Shown in pieces: positions 26,501 through 34,478 of a stretch of DNA of 57,777 nt; position 1 is the first letter of the stretch, and each line of letters opens with the position of its first letter. The notes beneath the pieces are model-generated. The model was not told the origin of the DNA, searched no databases, and worked only from the letters and a program-made list of their open reading frames with translations. The translations under genes and the position numbers were made by a program. The stretch comes from an uncultured Anaerolineales bacterium. Lineage in GTDB: Bacteria; Chloroflexota; Anaerolineae; Anaerolineales; Villigracilaceae. The stretch covers positions 1 through 57,777 of the forward strand of contig CAIQQN010000304.1 of assembly GCA_903873975.1 (NCBI GenBank), written 5' to 3'.

Positions 26501-26841
26501 AGTTCTCCCTGTATGGCTGGGTTTGAGGGTTGGTCTTCGAAGGCGCGCTCCATGTGCCAAATGGCATCATCCAATTTGCCTTCATCATCGCGGATAATAC
26601 TCATCCCCACATGGGCAACAAAATCATCCGGTACTGCCATCAAAGCACGCTGGAAAATATCGGCTGCATCGGTATAGCGTCGGGCTTCTAGGTAGCTTTT
26701 CCCCAACAGTCTGTAAGTTTCGACGTGCATTGGAAAGGTTTTAAGAATGTGCTGGCAATGAGCGACGGCCTCTTCGAGTTGCCCATTCTCGATCATGCCT
26801 TCGATTTCACGATTGTATACACGTAGAGATACTTTAGCCAT
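23560..26841 (-). CDS. Large TPR protein with acidic Pro/Glu-rich repeat region
   Basis: A 1093-residue protein of unknown function. Residues ~1-215 are tetratricopeptide repeats (EEAVAHCQHILKTFPMHVETYRLLGKSYLEARRYTDAADIFQRAL and following). Residues ~310-960 are low-complexity, acidic and Pro/Glu-rich, studded with many short PDWLxx / AWLESL helices, and include three nearly identical 99-residue units. The last ~90 residues return to TPR-like helices (AAQAALDANQLNEAMQAYTKLIKK, LQDALDAYTKAEELL). No signal peptide or membrane helix is seen, so it is probably a cytoplasmic scaffold in which the WL motifs are short docking helices. AGGAG precedes the ATG. It is downstream of pyrimidine-nucleoside phosphorylase with 90 bases between. 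Confidence 0.7.
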   Translation of the reverse strand: MAKVSLRVYNREIEGMIENGQLEEAVAHCQHILKTFPMHVETYRLLGKSYLEARRYTDAADIFQRALMAVPDDFVAHVGMSIIRDDEGKLDDAIWHMERAFEDQPSNPAIQGELRRLYGRRDGIEPPKIRLSRDALANMYSQGELFNQAIAEIRAVLAVDTNRPDLQVMLARAYYHAGQKVEAAEMAATLLKKYTYCMDALRILVDVLPGSTRAENTQVYRQRLSILDPYSAFVNGSTFSTDQVADAAVNLERLEYTAGAARAMPQPNWASSLGIKLTDEKHVEQASDWMPTGNSVEQIPVVTPDSSGTAAAPTAGDNSIPDWMRTSGWKESSGKGQEGPVDFEAENQAEPLAQADIPEWLKLMAPKEVTDAAYAKSEPAPTNLSSPSQGETPDWLAEVGTPGVDGIPKPSQPSASPQDTGAFPDWLKDMGDSAPAGTAAALTGEGLEQPQTKEPQISTQPVSPPIFDQAPRETAVSAPHPDEPSLKPTGESKPLKIEDDTMAWLESLAVKQGAKEEELLTKPENRSGEMPDWLRAADEKSSTSVTPEPSPEPKETLPLEPLSPPAGEVAAHEPALSEELPPLTTLAEGTAQPNKIEDDTSAWLESLAAKQGAKEEELVTKPETPLVEMPDWLRTAGEKPSTSVTPEPSPEPKETLPLEPLSPPAGEVAAHEPALSEELPPPSSPGEGTAQPDKIEDDAMAWLESLAAKQGAKEEELLTKPENRSEEMPEWLRVADEKPSASFTPEPSPEWKETLPLEPLPPPAGEVVAHEPALSEGPPLPTSPAEGTEQPDKIEVDTSAWLDSITAKQEIGSEELLTNPDERSETPPEWIQKTTQEPIVQEEAFAIETPQEDISITTWLSKLDVEEALDKGQPAPEMTQPTTASVNDLPDWLKELEKPIVPEETPKPAEDLPDWLRQPVQPADLEATAKPEAELASERDMSAWIDETIPASGPPAPTTPGEWVQMDGKPTPGPNLETIAVPAKFAGETPLQRRVLGGTGMLANVPTQDKDAEFLAAAQAALDANQLNEAMQAYTKLIKKNRLLDEVIHDLREAIYRFPVDIIVWQTLGDASMRANRLQDALDAYTKAEELLR
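24463..25353 (-). repeat. Three tandem 297-bp repeats inside the TPR protein gene
   Basis: Units at 25353-25057, 25056-24760 and 24759-24463 each encode 99 residues starting IEDD-x-x-AWLESLA-x-KQGAKEEEL, continuing with PEPSPE-x-KETLPLEPL and ending GTAQP-x-K. DNA identity is high enough to suggest recent in-frame duplication or unequal crossing-over. A fourth, degenerate unit starts at 24462 (IEVDTSAWLDSITAKQ). Confidence 0.9.
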
Positions 26842-26931
26842 GGCATACTCCTGTCTCTATTATGCACTAAACCTAAGGATTAAGCAATTACATTTTAGTA
26901 ATATCGGGCGACTTCATTCCCGGCTTAGGGA

Positions 26932-28224
26932 CTAATAAAATAGAGGTAAGGCAGCAACCGGCGTATCGCTCCACCCAAACGCCGCCCGGAGACCTTCCTG
27001 GACTTCGATCTGCTTCGCTGCGTCGTTGGCATGGATGGTGAAAAGCGGCTCACCCTTCTCCACCTGATCTCCAACTTTTCGATGGATGATAAATCCGACT
27101 GCATGATCCACCGGGTCGCCCTTCCTGGCACGGCCCGCACCAAGTGCCACAGTAGCTTCTCCGATCATTCTTGCATTTACCTGGGAAAGGTTTCCATTCC
27201 GGTCAGCTTTCACCACTTCAACAAATTTTGCTCTTGGAAACTTCCCCGGGACATCCACAAAAGACACGTCTCCACCCTGGGCATGGACCAGGACGCGGAA
27301 CTTCTCGAAAGCTGTGCCTGTGGCGATCGCTGTCTCCGCCATCCGGCGACCAGACTCCAGGTCTTGGGCGAGCTGTCCCAGTACCAGCATGTGCGCGCTG
27401 ACTTGCAGGCAGTGTTCGCGAAAATCTGCCGGGCCGTGGGCGTGGAGCGTGTTGATTGCCTCGACCACTTCTAGTGAATTGCCCACCGCATCGCCAAGCG
27501 GCTGGTTCATATCTGATAAAAGAGCCACCACTTCACGTCCAGCCAGCCTGCCGATGTCCGTCATCAGGTTTGCCAATACGCGGGCTTCGTCGAGAGTCTC
27601 CATAAACGCTCCGAGGCCAACTTTAACATCCAGCACAATTGCCTGCGCACCGGATGCAATTTTCTTGCTCATGATTGATGAGGCGATCAGCGGGATGGAT
27701 TGCACTGTGCCGGTCACGTCCCGTAAGGCGTATAGTTTTCCATCCGCGGGAGCTAGGTCAAGGCTCTGACCAGTTAGCACAATGCCAATGTCCCTTAATT
27801 GCTGTTTGAATTCATCCGTGGTGAGATTGACCCGGTAACCGGGAATGGACTCCATTTTGTCGAGTGTCCCCCCGCTGAAACCCAACCCGTGCCCTGACAT
27901 CTTGCCACACGGTAACCCGCACGCCGCAACGACTGGCAGGACCACCAGACTCGTTTTATCCCCCACTCCCCCGGAAGAATGCTTGTCTACGGCAATATCT
28001 ACTACGCCGGTAAGGTCAAGGATCTCACCTGAATGCGCCATCGCCAGGGTCAGATTGGTTGTTTCACTTGGGGTCATGCCATTAAGCAGGACCGCCATCG
28101 CCCAGGCTGAGACCTGATAATCAGGAATATCACCGCGCGTAAAGCCATCCACGAAGAATTCGATTTCCTCTCCGGTCAATTCCCCTTTATCACGCTTCTT
28201 GATAATAACATCGACCGCCCGCAT
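26932..28224 (-). CDS. pdp: Pyrimidine-nucleoside (thymidine) phosphorylase
   Basis: Phosphorolysis of uridine, thymidine or deoxyuridine to the base and (deoxy)ribose 1-phosphate. The start at 28224 (MRAVDVIIKKRDKGELT, AAGGAG six bases upstream) gives 430 residues, the family length; longer frame starts to 28314 overlap the upstream gene. Seen: KHSSGGVGDK (81-90), the family signature SGHGLGFSGGTLDKMESIPG (110-129), and the C-terminal VGDQVEKGEPLFTIHAND typical of the PYNP subfamily. Whether it is strict for thymidine or broad (PdpA/Pyn) cannot be decided. It fits salvage with ndk and upp in the window. Confidence 0.9.
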   Translation of the reverse strand: MRAVDVIIKKRDKGELTGEEIEFFVDGFTRGDIPDYQVSAWAMAVLLNGMTPSETTNLTLAMAHSGEILDLTGVVDIAVDKHSSGGVGDKTSLVVLPVVAACGLPCGKMSGHGLGFSGGTLDKMESIPGYRVNLTTDEFKQQLRDIGIVLTGQSLDLAPADGKLYALRDVTGTVQSIPLIASSIMSKKIASGAQAIVLDVKVGLGAFMETLDEARVLANLMTDIGRLAGREVVALLSDMNQPLGDAVGNSLEVVEAINTLHAHGPADFREHCLQVSAHMLVLGQLAQDLESGRRMAETAIATGTAFEKFRVLVHAQGGDVSFVDVPGKFPRAKFVEVVKADRNGNLSQVNARMIGEATVALGAGRARKGDPVDHAVGFIIHRKVGDQVEKGEPLFTIHANDAAKQIEVQEGLRAAFGWSDTPVAALPLFY

Positions 28225-28262
28225 TGGAAACTCCTTATCGACGACGCGTATTGTACCGTATT

Positions 28263-29309
28263 TCATGATTGTCTGATAATCTTTTGCCCTTCTGAAGTAT
28301 CCTGGATTGTCCAACCCAATACTGAAATCTGCTGCCGGAGTACATCCGCGACCTCCCAGTCCCTACGCAAGCGCGCCTGCTGTCGCTCTTCTGCCAGGCG
28401 AAGGACTGCAACAGGTACTTCTTCCGGATCCTGAGTTTGTCCGGCAGTTTTGATCATTCCCCAGGTTGCAGCAGAAATCCCAGCTTCTAATGGATCGGGA
28501 TAATGTACCTTCCCCAACTCCTCAATAGGGAACACACTGCCGGTCGGGAAAATCTTCGGGTTATACAAGCGCAATAAGGTTACAGAACTGACCCCGTTGA
28601 CAGTGCACATCCCGGCTTCAAAATCAATGCTGAGGCCTGTGTGCTCGTCCAACCCGACTATAGTATGGTCGGGTGGGAGCATGGCACGCCATTGGTTAAA
28701 GCGCTCCAAGCCAACAAAACAGCGGCTGGTATCCACATCTGTCCCGCTGTCGGTATTGTTCCAGTGCGGGATGAACGAAAGTGACAGTCCAAAATCAGCG
28801 AACAACCCCAGGCCAGGGCCAACATGCACCTCTTCGCCCACTTTGTAGATTTCATAGACCGGCAGGGTATATTCGCCGACGGCTATCGTCGCTGCACTGG
28901 TAAAAGCCAGTGCCGTTCCCAGCCGATGGCGCGCCCTTACCAGGTTCCAGGCCAGGGAGCCAATTAACTGGCGTACAGCATAAGTTGGACTGCCGGGACC
29001 CATGAAGATAATATTAGCCCGCAAAAGTGGCTGTAAAATATCTGGCTTATCCGGACTGAAGGGTGTTTCTCGCTTGCGAGCTGGAACCACCTCCACGATT
29101 GGATTGAAATTCTGCAGGCGCGTCTTGAGAAACTCTCCCACCCGCCAGGCCACCTGTGGTGAGTTTAATTCAAAGCCCGCTGGAGTCTCTAGCAAAGCAA
29201 TGTGGACGGGTCTTGGCAAATTCTGGCTAAGGGTTTCAAAGATGCGCCCGCCATCGAGGGAAGTCTCCCCAGACCCGAGTAGGGCAATCCGGCCAAAAGT
29301 ATTGTTCAC
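28263..29309 (-). CDS. S51/cyanophycinase-like protein with CysRS C-terminal-like tail
   Basis: A 348-residue protein starting at GTG (29309, AAAGG upstream). Residues ~1-290 resemble the class I glutamine-amidotransferase-like fold of peptidase family S51: LLGSGETSLDGG at the start, FMGPGSPTYAVRQL (S51-type strand), then ALAFTSAATIAVG, where Ser is in place for the nucleophile though the usual GxSAGA is changed to FTSAAT, and GLDEHTGLSID. Residues ~303-345 (LAEERQQARLRRDWEVADVLRQQISVLGWTIQDTSEGQ) closely match the C-terminal helical domain of cysteinyl-tRNA synthetase. Catalytic activity is uncertain; the fold assignment is moderate. Its gene precedes the pyrimidine phosphorylase by 38 bases. 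Confidence 0.65.
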   Translation of the reverse strand: MNNTFGRIALLGSGETSLDGGRIFETLSQNLPRPVHIALLETPAGFELNSPQVAWRVGEFLKTRLQNFNPIVEVVPARKRETPFSPDKPDILQPLLRANIIFMGPGSPTYAVRQLIGSLAWNLVRARHRLGTALAFTSAATIAVGEYTLPVYEIYKVGEEVHVGPGLGLFADFGLSLSFIPHWNNTDSGTDVDTSRCFVGLERFNQWRAMLPPDHTIVGLDEHTGLSIDFEAGMCTVNGVSSVTLLRLYNPKIFPTGSVFPIEELGKVHYPDPLEAGISAATWGMIKTAGQTQDPEEVPVAVLRLAEERQQARLRRDWEVADVLRQQISVLGWTIQDTSEGQKIIRQS

Positions 29310-29398
29310 TCCAAATACCTTTCTCCAATGTACTTCGTAAATAATAGAACCCGAATTATCTCTATTACCTTACTTCTTGGTCGTCTCAGTTCAAAATT

Positions 29399-30067
29399 TT
29401 ATGCATGACGCAGTAATAATCCTCTAACAGTTCTCCAAACCTGGTCGAACATTTCCACGGTCAGGCGGCCTGTCTGGGTGTTCTGGCGGCTGGGGTGGTA
29501 GGAACTAACCAACCAGGCACCAGAAAGGAGTTGATAAATGGCTTGATGAGTGAACAGCATGGAATGGTCTTTGTTTGAGAATACACGCAGGATACCATCA
29601 AAAGCAATTCGTCCCAGGGCGACGATGACTTTCGGCTGGATGAGTGCGAATTCACGCTCCAGAAATGGCTGGCAATTTGTCATTTCTTGAAGCGTTGGCT
29701 TATTGTCGGGTGGCGCGCAGCGGCAGACAGGAGCGGTGTAAAGGTTTGTGAGCATCAGCCCATCTTCGCGGGAGGTAGAATTGGGTTGGGATGCAAATCC
29801 GGCGCGATAAAGCGCAGAGTATAGGAAGTCACCAGAGGCATCGCCAGTGAACTGCCTGCCGGTCCGGTTGGATCCGTGTGCGCCTGGAGCCAGCCCTACC
29901 ACAAAGACATTGGCCTGCGAATCACCAAAACCGGGTACGGGCTTACCCCAGTAATCCCAGTCCTGGTAGGCGCGCCGTTTCTCACGCGCCACATGCTCGC
30001 GCCACCTCACCAGGCGTGGACAGCGACGGCAGGACAGGAGTTCGCCATTGAGGTGCTGCAATGCCAT
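29399..30067 (-). CDS. Uracil-DNA glycosylase, family 5 (UDGb)
   Basis: Base-excision repair enzyme removing uracil (and in this family other deaminated bases). The start is taken at ATG 30067 (222 residues), with an in-frame TTG two codons earlier as alternative. The family 5 motifs are present: GLAPGAHGSNRTGRQFTGDASGD for motif A (Ala-His rather than the Asp/Asn of other families) and SYHPSRQNTQTGRLT for motif B. Cysteines in SCRRCPRLV near the N-terminus and PVCRC / NCQPF in the middle supply the [4Fe-4S] site. A TAGAAT -10 box lies six bases before the ATG with no ribosome site, so the mRNA is probably leaderless. Confidence 0.9.
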   Translation of the reverse strand: MALQHLNGELLSCRRCPRLVRWREHVAREKRRAYQDWDYWGKPVPGFGDSQANVFVVGLAPGAHGSNRTGRQFTGDASGDFLYSALYRAGFASQPNSTSREDGLMLTNLYTAPVCRCAPPDNKPTLQEMTNCQPFLEREFALIQPKVIVALGRIAFDGILRVFSNKDHSMLFTHQAIYQLLSGAWLVSSYHPSRQNTQTGRLTVEMFDQVWRTVRGLLLRHA

Positions 30068-30073
30068 GCCCAA

Positions 30074-30079
30074 ATTCTA
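30074..30079 (-). promoter_or_regulatory. -10 box of the UDGb gene, six bases before the start codon
   Basis: Minus-strand TAGAAT is separated from the ATG at 30067 by TTGGGC, which puts the expected transcription start at or next to the A of ATG. The -35 region is weak (TAAATA at 17 bases). Confidence 0.45.
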
Positions 30080-30144
30080 CCTTAATACCAGCTTGATATT
30101 TACGGAAATAGCGATAAACTTGTTGTCATCCAAAGGAGGCGAAT

Positions 30145-31092
30145 GTGAAACCATTCCGAAAAAACGTAGCCATTGCCATTGACGGCGGCGGTATCCGCGG
30201 CGTGATTGTTACGAAGGCGCTATCTCTGTTGGAAGAGCAACTTGGCAAACCAGTGCACACGATCTTCCGGCTGGCTGCTGGGACGTCAACTGGTTCGATT
30301 ATCTCCGCCGGTATCGGCTCCGGTTTGACCGCCGCCCGATTGCATCAACTATACATAAGCCTTGGCGATACCATTTTTAAGAAATCCTGGCGGACCTTTT
30401 TCTGGCCCCTGACTCGCTTCCGCTTTCCTCATGAACCGCTGGCCAAGGCACTGCACGAGCACATCGGCGACAAGAAAATGGGCGACTTCTGGACAGCCAA
30501 CCCGCCCACCGATGTCGTCATCACCACGTTCGACCTGCTCACCAACAAGACCTGCTTCATCAAACCCTGGAAGATTGAATATAAGGATTGGCCGGTCATC
30601 CGGGCTGTGCTTGCATCCTGTTCCATCCCAACCTATTTTCCGGTTGTTGAAGGCCGTTACGTGGATGGTGGTGTTGGCTCTTACGCAAATCCCTGCTATC
30701 TGGCGGCCTATGAAGCCCGGTTCTGTCTGAAATGGAATCCGAAGGAGACGACACTCATCAGTCTGGGAACCGGCCGCGACCCGCAAACGTTCAAGTCGGG
30801 CCAACCGGAGCGTTTCATGGCGTGGGAGTGGCTCACTCCCACTCTGGATGCATTCCTGGCCTCTGCTGATGACCAGCAAGTCCATTTGGTGGAAACCTTT
30901 TTCGGGGATTTGGATTTCCGCCGTTTTCAGGTGGACTTGAGCGAGCCGCTCCCGCTGGATGACCCACGTCAGATCCCAAAGCTGGTACAGTATGGCGAAC
31001 AGATGGTTGAAAAGATCTTGACCGACCAGTATGATCACGCCATGGGTGTCGCGCCTGAATTGCCCAACTCGAAACGAGCTGTTCCAGTTTAG
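30145..31092 (+). CDS. Patatin-like phospholipase
   Basis: A 315-residue Ser/Asp lipid acyl hydrolase. It carries the oxyanion loop DGGGIRG (residues 13-19), the nucleophile elbow GTSTG (46-50), and the catalytic Asp in DGG within YVDGGVGSYANP. No signal peptide, so it acts inside the cell or at the inner membrane face. The start is a GTG with AAAGGAGG upstream; the overlapping ATG at 30143 leads to an immediate TGA. Its stop TAG overlaps the TAA of the convergent queA by three bases, leaving no terminator between them. Confidence 0.88.
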   Translation: MKPFRKNVAIAIDGGGIRGVIVTKALSLLEEQLGKPVHTIFRLAAGTSTGSIISAGIGSGLTAARLHQLYISLGDTIFKKSWRTFFWPLTRFRFPHEPLAKALHEHIGDKKMGDFWTANPPTDVVITTFDLLTNKTCFIKPWKIEYKDWPVIRAVLASCSIPTYFPVVEGRYVDGGVGSYANPCYLAAYEARFCLKWNPKETTLISLGTGRDPQTFKSGQPERFMAWEWLTPTLDAFLASADDQQVHLVETFFGDLDFRRFQVDLSEPLPLDDPRQIPKLVQYGEQMVEKILTDQYDHAMGVAPELPNSKRAVPV

Positions 31093-32102
31093 TAAATAAA
31101 CATCGCATCCCCAAATGAATAAAAGCGATAGCCCTCGTGCTTTGCAGTTCTATAAGCATGGAGGATTTGTTCGCGTCCCGCAAAGGCGCTGACCAGCATG
31201 ATGAGGGTGGACCTGGGCAGATGGAAATTCGTGATCATGGCATCTACAAGTTTAAATTGATAACCGGGCAGGATATATAAATTTGTCGGCCCGCTGTAGG
31301 ACAAGATGCTGTTTTTCCCTGCTTTCGCTGCCGATTCCAGTGTTCTCACGGATGTCGTCCCTACCGCGATGATTCTCCCGCCAGAAAGGCGCGTCCGGGT
31401 GATGGCCTCCACGGTTGTAGGTGGGATTTCACACCATTCGGTGTGAATTTTATGCTTTTCAGGGTCATCTTCCGTTACCGGGGCAAATGTATCCAATCCT
31501 ACATGCAGTGTGACTTCAGCAAAGTTGACACCCTCCGACTTGAGTTCATCGATCAACCGCGATGTGAAGTGCAAGCCGGCTGTCGGCGCCGCCGCGGAAC
31601 CAGGGTCACGCGCATATACGGTCTGGTAGCGTTCCGGGTCTTTGAGCGGTTCGTGGATGTATGGCGGGAGTGGGACGTTGCCAGCTTTCGAAAAATATGG
31701 TTCTATGGGCTCTTTAAAACGGATCCGGCGGCGGGACCCTTCCAGTAGTTCGACAATTTCTGCAGATGGACCGTTCTCGACGGCAATCGTCTTGCCCGCT
31801 GATAAGCCCTTCCCGCCCACCAGGCATTCCCAGGTGAGTAAATCTTCCCGCCGGAGGAGCAGGGCTTCAACGCGGCCTCCGGTCGGTTTTCGGGCGTAGA
31901 TCCGGGCTGGGATGACGCGCGTTCGGTTGACGACTAATAAGTCATCTGGGTGCAGGTACTCGCCGATGTCGCGAAAAATCCGGTGTTCCAGCGACCCCGC
32001 CGTGCGATTCATGATCAGCAGGCGCGATGAATCGCGCGGCTCCATGGGAGTCTGGGCGATGAATTCGGGAGGCAGGTCGTAATCGAAGTCAGATGTTTTC
32101 AT
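31089..32102 (-). CDS. queA: S-adenosylmethionine:tRNA ribosyltransferase-isomerase
   Basis: Transfers and rearranges the ribose of SAM onto preQ1 in tRNA to give epoxyqueuosine. Family stretches in the 337 residues: FDYDLPPEFIAQTPMEPRDSSRLL at the N-terminus, LVVNRTRVIPARI, DPGSAAAPTAGLHFT, LHVGLDTFAPV, HTEWCEIP, VGTTSVRTLESAA and TNFHLPRSTLIMLVSAF near the end. It overlaps the upstream methyltransferase gene by one base (TAATG), and together with ruvB forms the often conserved ruvB-queA neighbourhood. Confidence 0.95.
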   Translation of the reverse strand: MKTSDFDYDLPPEFIAQTPMEPRDSSRLLIMNRTAGSLEHRIFRDIGEYLHPDDLLVVNRTRVIPARIYARKPTGGRVEALLLRREDLLTWECLVGGKGLSAGKTIAVENGPSAEIVELLEGSRRRIRFKEPIEPYFSKAGNVPLPPYIHEPLKDPERYQTVYARDPGSAAAPTAGLHFTSRLIDELKSEGVNFAEVTLHVGLDTFAPVTEDDPEKHKIHTEWCEIPPTTVEAITRTRLSGGRIIAVGTTSVRTLESAAKAGKNSILSYSGPTNLYILPGYQFKLVDAMITNFHLPRSTLIMLVSAFAGREQILHAYRTAKHEGYRFYSFGDAMFIY

Positions 32103-32917
32103 TACCCACGTTGGCGTGCTGCTTCGTATAATAAGATGGACGCTGCACAGGCGATGTTTAGCGAACTTGCGTAACCGGTCATCGGGATGGTAACCATGGT
32201 GTCAGCCAGTGCCTGGTAGGCATCGCTCAAGCCATTGGTTTCGTTTCCAACCAGCAGTACGGTCGGCAAACTAAAATCGTGCTCATGGATTGGTTTTTTT
32301 GCCCTTGCGCTTGTTCCGACAACCTGGAGTCCGCTGAAATGCTGCGTCAATCCATCCAGCCAGGGGGTGAGTTCCTTGTGCGAAGGCACGCGTATCGCTG
32401 GGACACAGAAGAATGAGCCGGTGGTCGCCCGGATGGTCTCCGGGTCGTACAGGTCGGCGGAGTGCCCGCTGATGATCAACCCATCCGCGCCCAGGGCATC
32501 GCATGAGCGGATGATGGTGCCAAGGTTGCCGGGGCTGGACGGACGGTCCAGCACGACCACAAGCATGTTTTCGTGCACCGGGATGCGGGACAGATCATCG
32601 GCTGGAATCCTCACCAGTGCGATCAATTCCGAGGTCTCATCCTTGTCACTCAATCTCTCCATCAGGTGGAGCGGGAGCTCGAAATGCTTTTTCGCATGCG
32701 CTTTTTGGAGCATTCCTTCCGCCCAGTCTGACAGGCGTTTCTCTCTCGAAAATACCAGGGCGTAGATCTCCCACTCGTTGTCCACTGCCTGCGTGATGGC
32801 TCGCACGCCCTCCACGAAAAATTCGCCAGACCGTTTCCGTTTTTCCCGGTTGCGACGAAGTGTTTCGATGGTTTGAAAATCGGAGTTTTCAGTGAAGATT
32901 CTTATGCTTGTTTGCAT
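32102..32917 (-). CDS. SpoU/TrmH-family RNA 2'-O-methyltransferase
   Basis: A 271-residue SPOUT-fold RNA methyltransferase. N-terminal substrate-binding part (EFFVEGVRAITQAV) and the three SpoU motifs: DRPSSPGNLGTIIRSCDALG (motif 1, with Asn and Arg), LLVGNETNGLS (motif 2, where the usual GxExxG is GNETNG) and IPMTGYASSLNIACAASILLYE (motif 3). It methylates ribose in rRNA or tRNA; the site is not predictable. It lies between ruvB (31 bases) and queA (one-base overlap). Confidence 0.9.
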   Translation of the reverse strand: MQTSIRIFTENSDFQTIETLRRNREKRKRSGEFFVEGVRAITQAVDNEWEIYALVFSREKRLSDWAEGMLQKAHAKKHFELPLHLMERLSDKDETSELIALVRIPADDLSRIPVHENMLVVVLDRPSSPGNLGTIIRSCDALGADGLIISGHSADLYDPETIRATTGSFFCVPAIRVPSHKELTPWLDGLTQHFSGLQVVGTSARAKKPIHEHDFSLPTVLLVGNETNGLSDAYQALADTMVTIPMTGYASSLNIACAASILLYEAARQRG

Positions 32918-32948
32918 AGGCCACTAAAGAGGCAGACGCAATCCACCC

Positions 32949-34001
32949 CTACAATAATCGCGGCTGCGTCTGCTCGTTATACTCCACCCCCAGGTGTTCA
33001 TAAGCCGCCTTCGTCGCTACCCTTCCTTGTGGTGTGCGGTCGAGGAAACCCAGTTGCAGCAAATACGGCTCCACCACGTCCATGATAGTCTCCGGCTCCT
33101 CGCTGATGGCGGCCGCAATTGTATTCAGTCCCACCGGGCCGCCGTTGTATTTCTGGATGACGGTTTTTAGCACACGCCGGTCAAGGTCGTCCAGACCGAG
33201 CGGATCCACCTGCAGCAGGTCGAGGGCTTCCTTGGCCACTTCACGGGTCACTGTTCCGTTCGCGCGCACCTGGGCATAGTCACGGACGCGCCGCAGGAGG
33301 CGCAGTGCCACGCGCGGCGTCCCGCGCGCCCGCCGGGCGATCTCTTTCACACCATTCGCATCCGTTTCTACTTTCAACATTCCTGTTGCCCGCTTGACGA
33401 TAGCCTGCATAGACCCTAGGTCATAATAGTCCAGGCGGTAGACCGCCCCGAAACGTGCCCTGAGCGGCGCGGTCATCAGCGCCAGGCGGGTAGTCGCACC
33501 GACCACGGTAAAGCGCGGCAGTTTCAGGCGGATGGAACGCGCCGAAGGTCCCTTACCAATGATGATGTCAAGGGCATAATCTTCCATCGCCGGGTATAAA
33601 ATTTCTTCCACGGCCTTGCCAAGGCGGTGGACTTCATCAATGAACAGCACATCGCCAGCGCGCAAATTGGTCAGGATGGCAGCCAGATCCCCCGCCCGTT
33701 CAATGGCCGGGCCGGAAGTGATCTTGATATTGACTTTCATCTCATTTGCCACCACGTGCGCCAGGGTGGTTTTCCCCAGGCCCGGAGGCCCATAGAAAAG
33801 AACATGGTCGAGGGCTTCGCCTCGCTGGCGGGCAGCGGCGATCAGGATGGCCAGGTTTTCCTTCACCTGCTCCTGCCCAATCAGATCAGATAGCAACTGC
33901 GGCCGCAGCGTGTTATCCAGCCGGTCGTCGGGTTTTGTTACCGGGTCTAGAACCCGGCCTTGCCTCAAGCGGTCAGCCAGGTGGTTAATGGGGTCGGTCA
34001 T
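32949..34001 (-). CDS. ruvB: Holliday junction ATP-dependent DNA helicase RuvB
   Basis: Hexameric motor that drives branch migration with RuvA. From the ATG at 34001 it has 350 residues. Seen: [12 protein letters not shown], Walker [10 protein letters not shown], sensor/arginine elements [18 protein letters not shown], Walker B FIDEVHRL, and the C-terminal winged helix with [16 protein letters not shown] longer open frame to 34142 adds 47 unrelated residues. The chosen start has no Shine-Dalgarno site; instead TATAAT lies six bases upstream, so the mRNA is likely leaderless. ruvA and ruvC are not in the window. It heads the operon ruvB-spoU-queA. Confidence 0.95.
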   Translation of the reverse strand: MTDPINHLADRLRQGRVLDPVTKPDDRLDNTLRPQLLSDLIGQEQVKENLAILIAAARQRGEALDHVLFYGPPGLGKTTLAHVVANEMKVNIKITSGPAIERAGDLAAILTNLRAGDVLFIDEVHRLGKAVEEILYPAMEDYALDIIIGKGPSARSIRLKLPRFTVVGATTRLALMTAPLRARFGAVYRLDYYDLGSMQAIVKRATGMLKVETDANGVKEIARRARGTPRVALRLLRRVRDYAQVRANGTVTREVAKEALDLLQVDPLGLDDLDRRVLKTVIQKYNGGPVGLNTIAAAISEEPETIMDVVEPYLLQLGFLDRTPQGRVATKAAYEHLGVEYNEQTQPRLL

Positions 34002-34007
34002 GAGTAG

Positions 34008-34038
34008 ATTATAACCAGAAAAAGGTGTTTCTTGTCGC
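34008..34038 (-). promoter_or_regulatory. ruvB promoter (leaderless arrangement)
   Basis: Minus-strand GCGACA (34038-34033) as -35, spacer 19, and perfect TATAAT (34013-34008) as -10, followed by six bases and the ruvB ATG. Transcription should begin at the start codon itself. The -35 directly abuts that of the divergent promoter. Confidence 0.6.
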
Positions 34039-34067
34039 TTGTGTGGAATGCGTTTTTCCAGTATCCT
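34039..34067 (+). promoter_or_regulatory. Promoter of the glyoxalase-fold gene (leaderless arrangement)
   Basis: TTGTGT (34039-34044), spacer 17, TATCCT (34062-34067), six bases, ATG at 34074. Its -35 box touches that of the ruvB promoter, making a back-to-back divergent promoter pair in 72 bases. Confidence 0.55.
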
Positions 34068-34073
34068 TGACCT

Positions 34074-34475
34074 ATGGAACCACGCATCAGCATCATCACC
34101 CTTGGGGTCGCGGATCTTCAACGGTCCATCACTTTTTATCACCTCGGCCTTGACCTGCCAACCAATTACAAGGATGGTGATGGAATTGCATTTTTCCAGC
34201 TAAATGGCACGTGGCTGGCACTTTATCCATCCAACGCGCTGGCTGAAGATGCCTGCCTGCCACCGGAGCGGGCCCGCTTTGGAGGATTTACCCTGGCCCA
34301 CAACGTTAATAGCAAGGAAAGAGTGAACAAAGTTATCGAGCAGGCATTAGCCTCCGGGGCTACGTTGCTCAAACCCGCTGCTGACACCTTCTGGGGTGGC
34401 TACTCTGGCTATTTCTCCGACCCGGATGGCCATCCCTGGGAGGTAGCCTGGAATCCTTTTTTTCCTTTGGAGTGA
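34074..34475 (+). CDS. VOC (glyoxalase/bleomycin-resistance fold) protein
   Basis: A 133-residue single-chain vicinal-oxygen-chelate protein with two beta-alpha-beta-beta-beta modules: [24 protein letters not shown] at the front and [22 protein letters not shown] at the end, where the last Glu is a usual metal ligand. Members include glyoxalase I, dioxygenases and resistance proteins; this uncharacterised group has no known substrate. It is followed by a GH1 gene three bases later (stop 34475, start 34479), so it begins the glycan operon or is co-transcribed with it. Confidence 0.85.
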   Translation: MEPRISIITLGVADLQRSITFYHLGLDLPTNYKDGDGIAFFQLNGTWLALYPSNALAEDACLPPERARFGGFTLAHNVNSKERVNKVIEQALASGATLLKPAADTFWGGYSGYFSDPDGHPWEVAWNPFFPLE

Positions 34476-34478
34476 ACC

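Noticed and set aside
34002-34142. Longer ruvB reading frame starting at 34142
   Set aside because: The additional 47 residues run over the divergent promoter and VOC start and do not match RuvB; a -10 box directly precedes the ATG at 34001.
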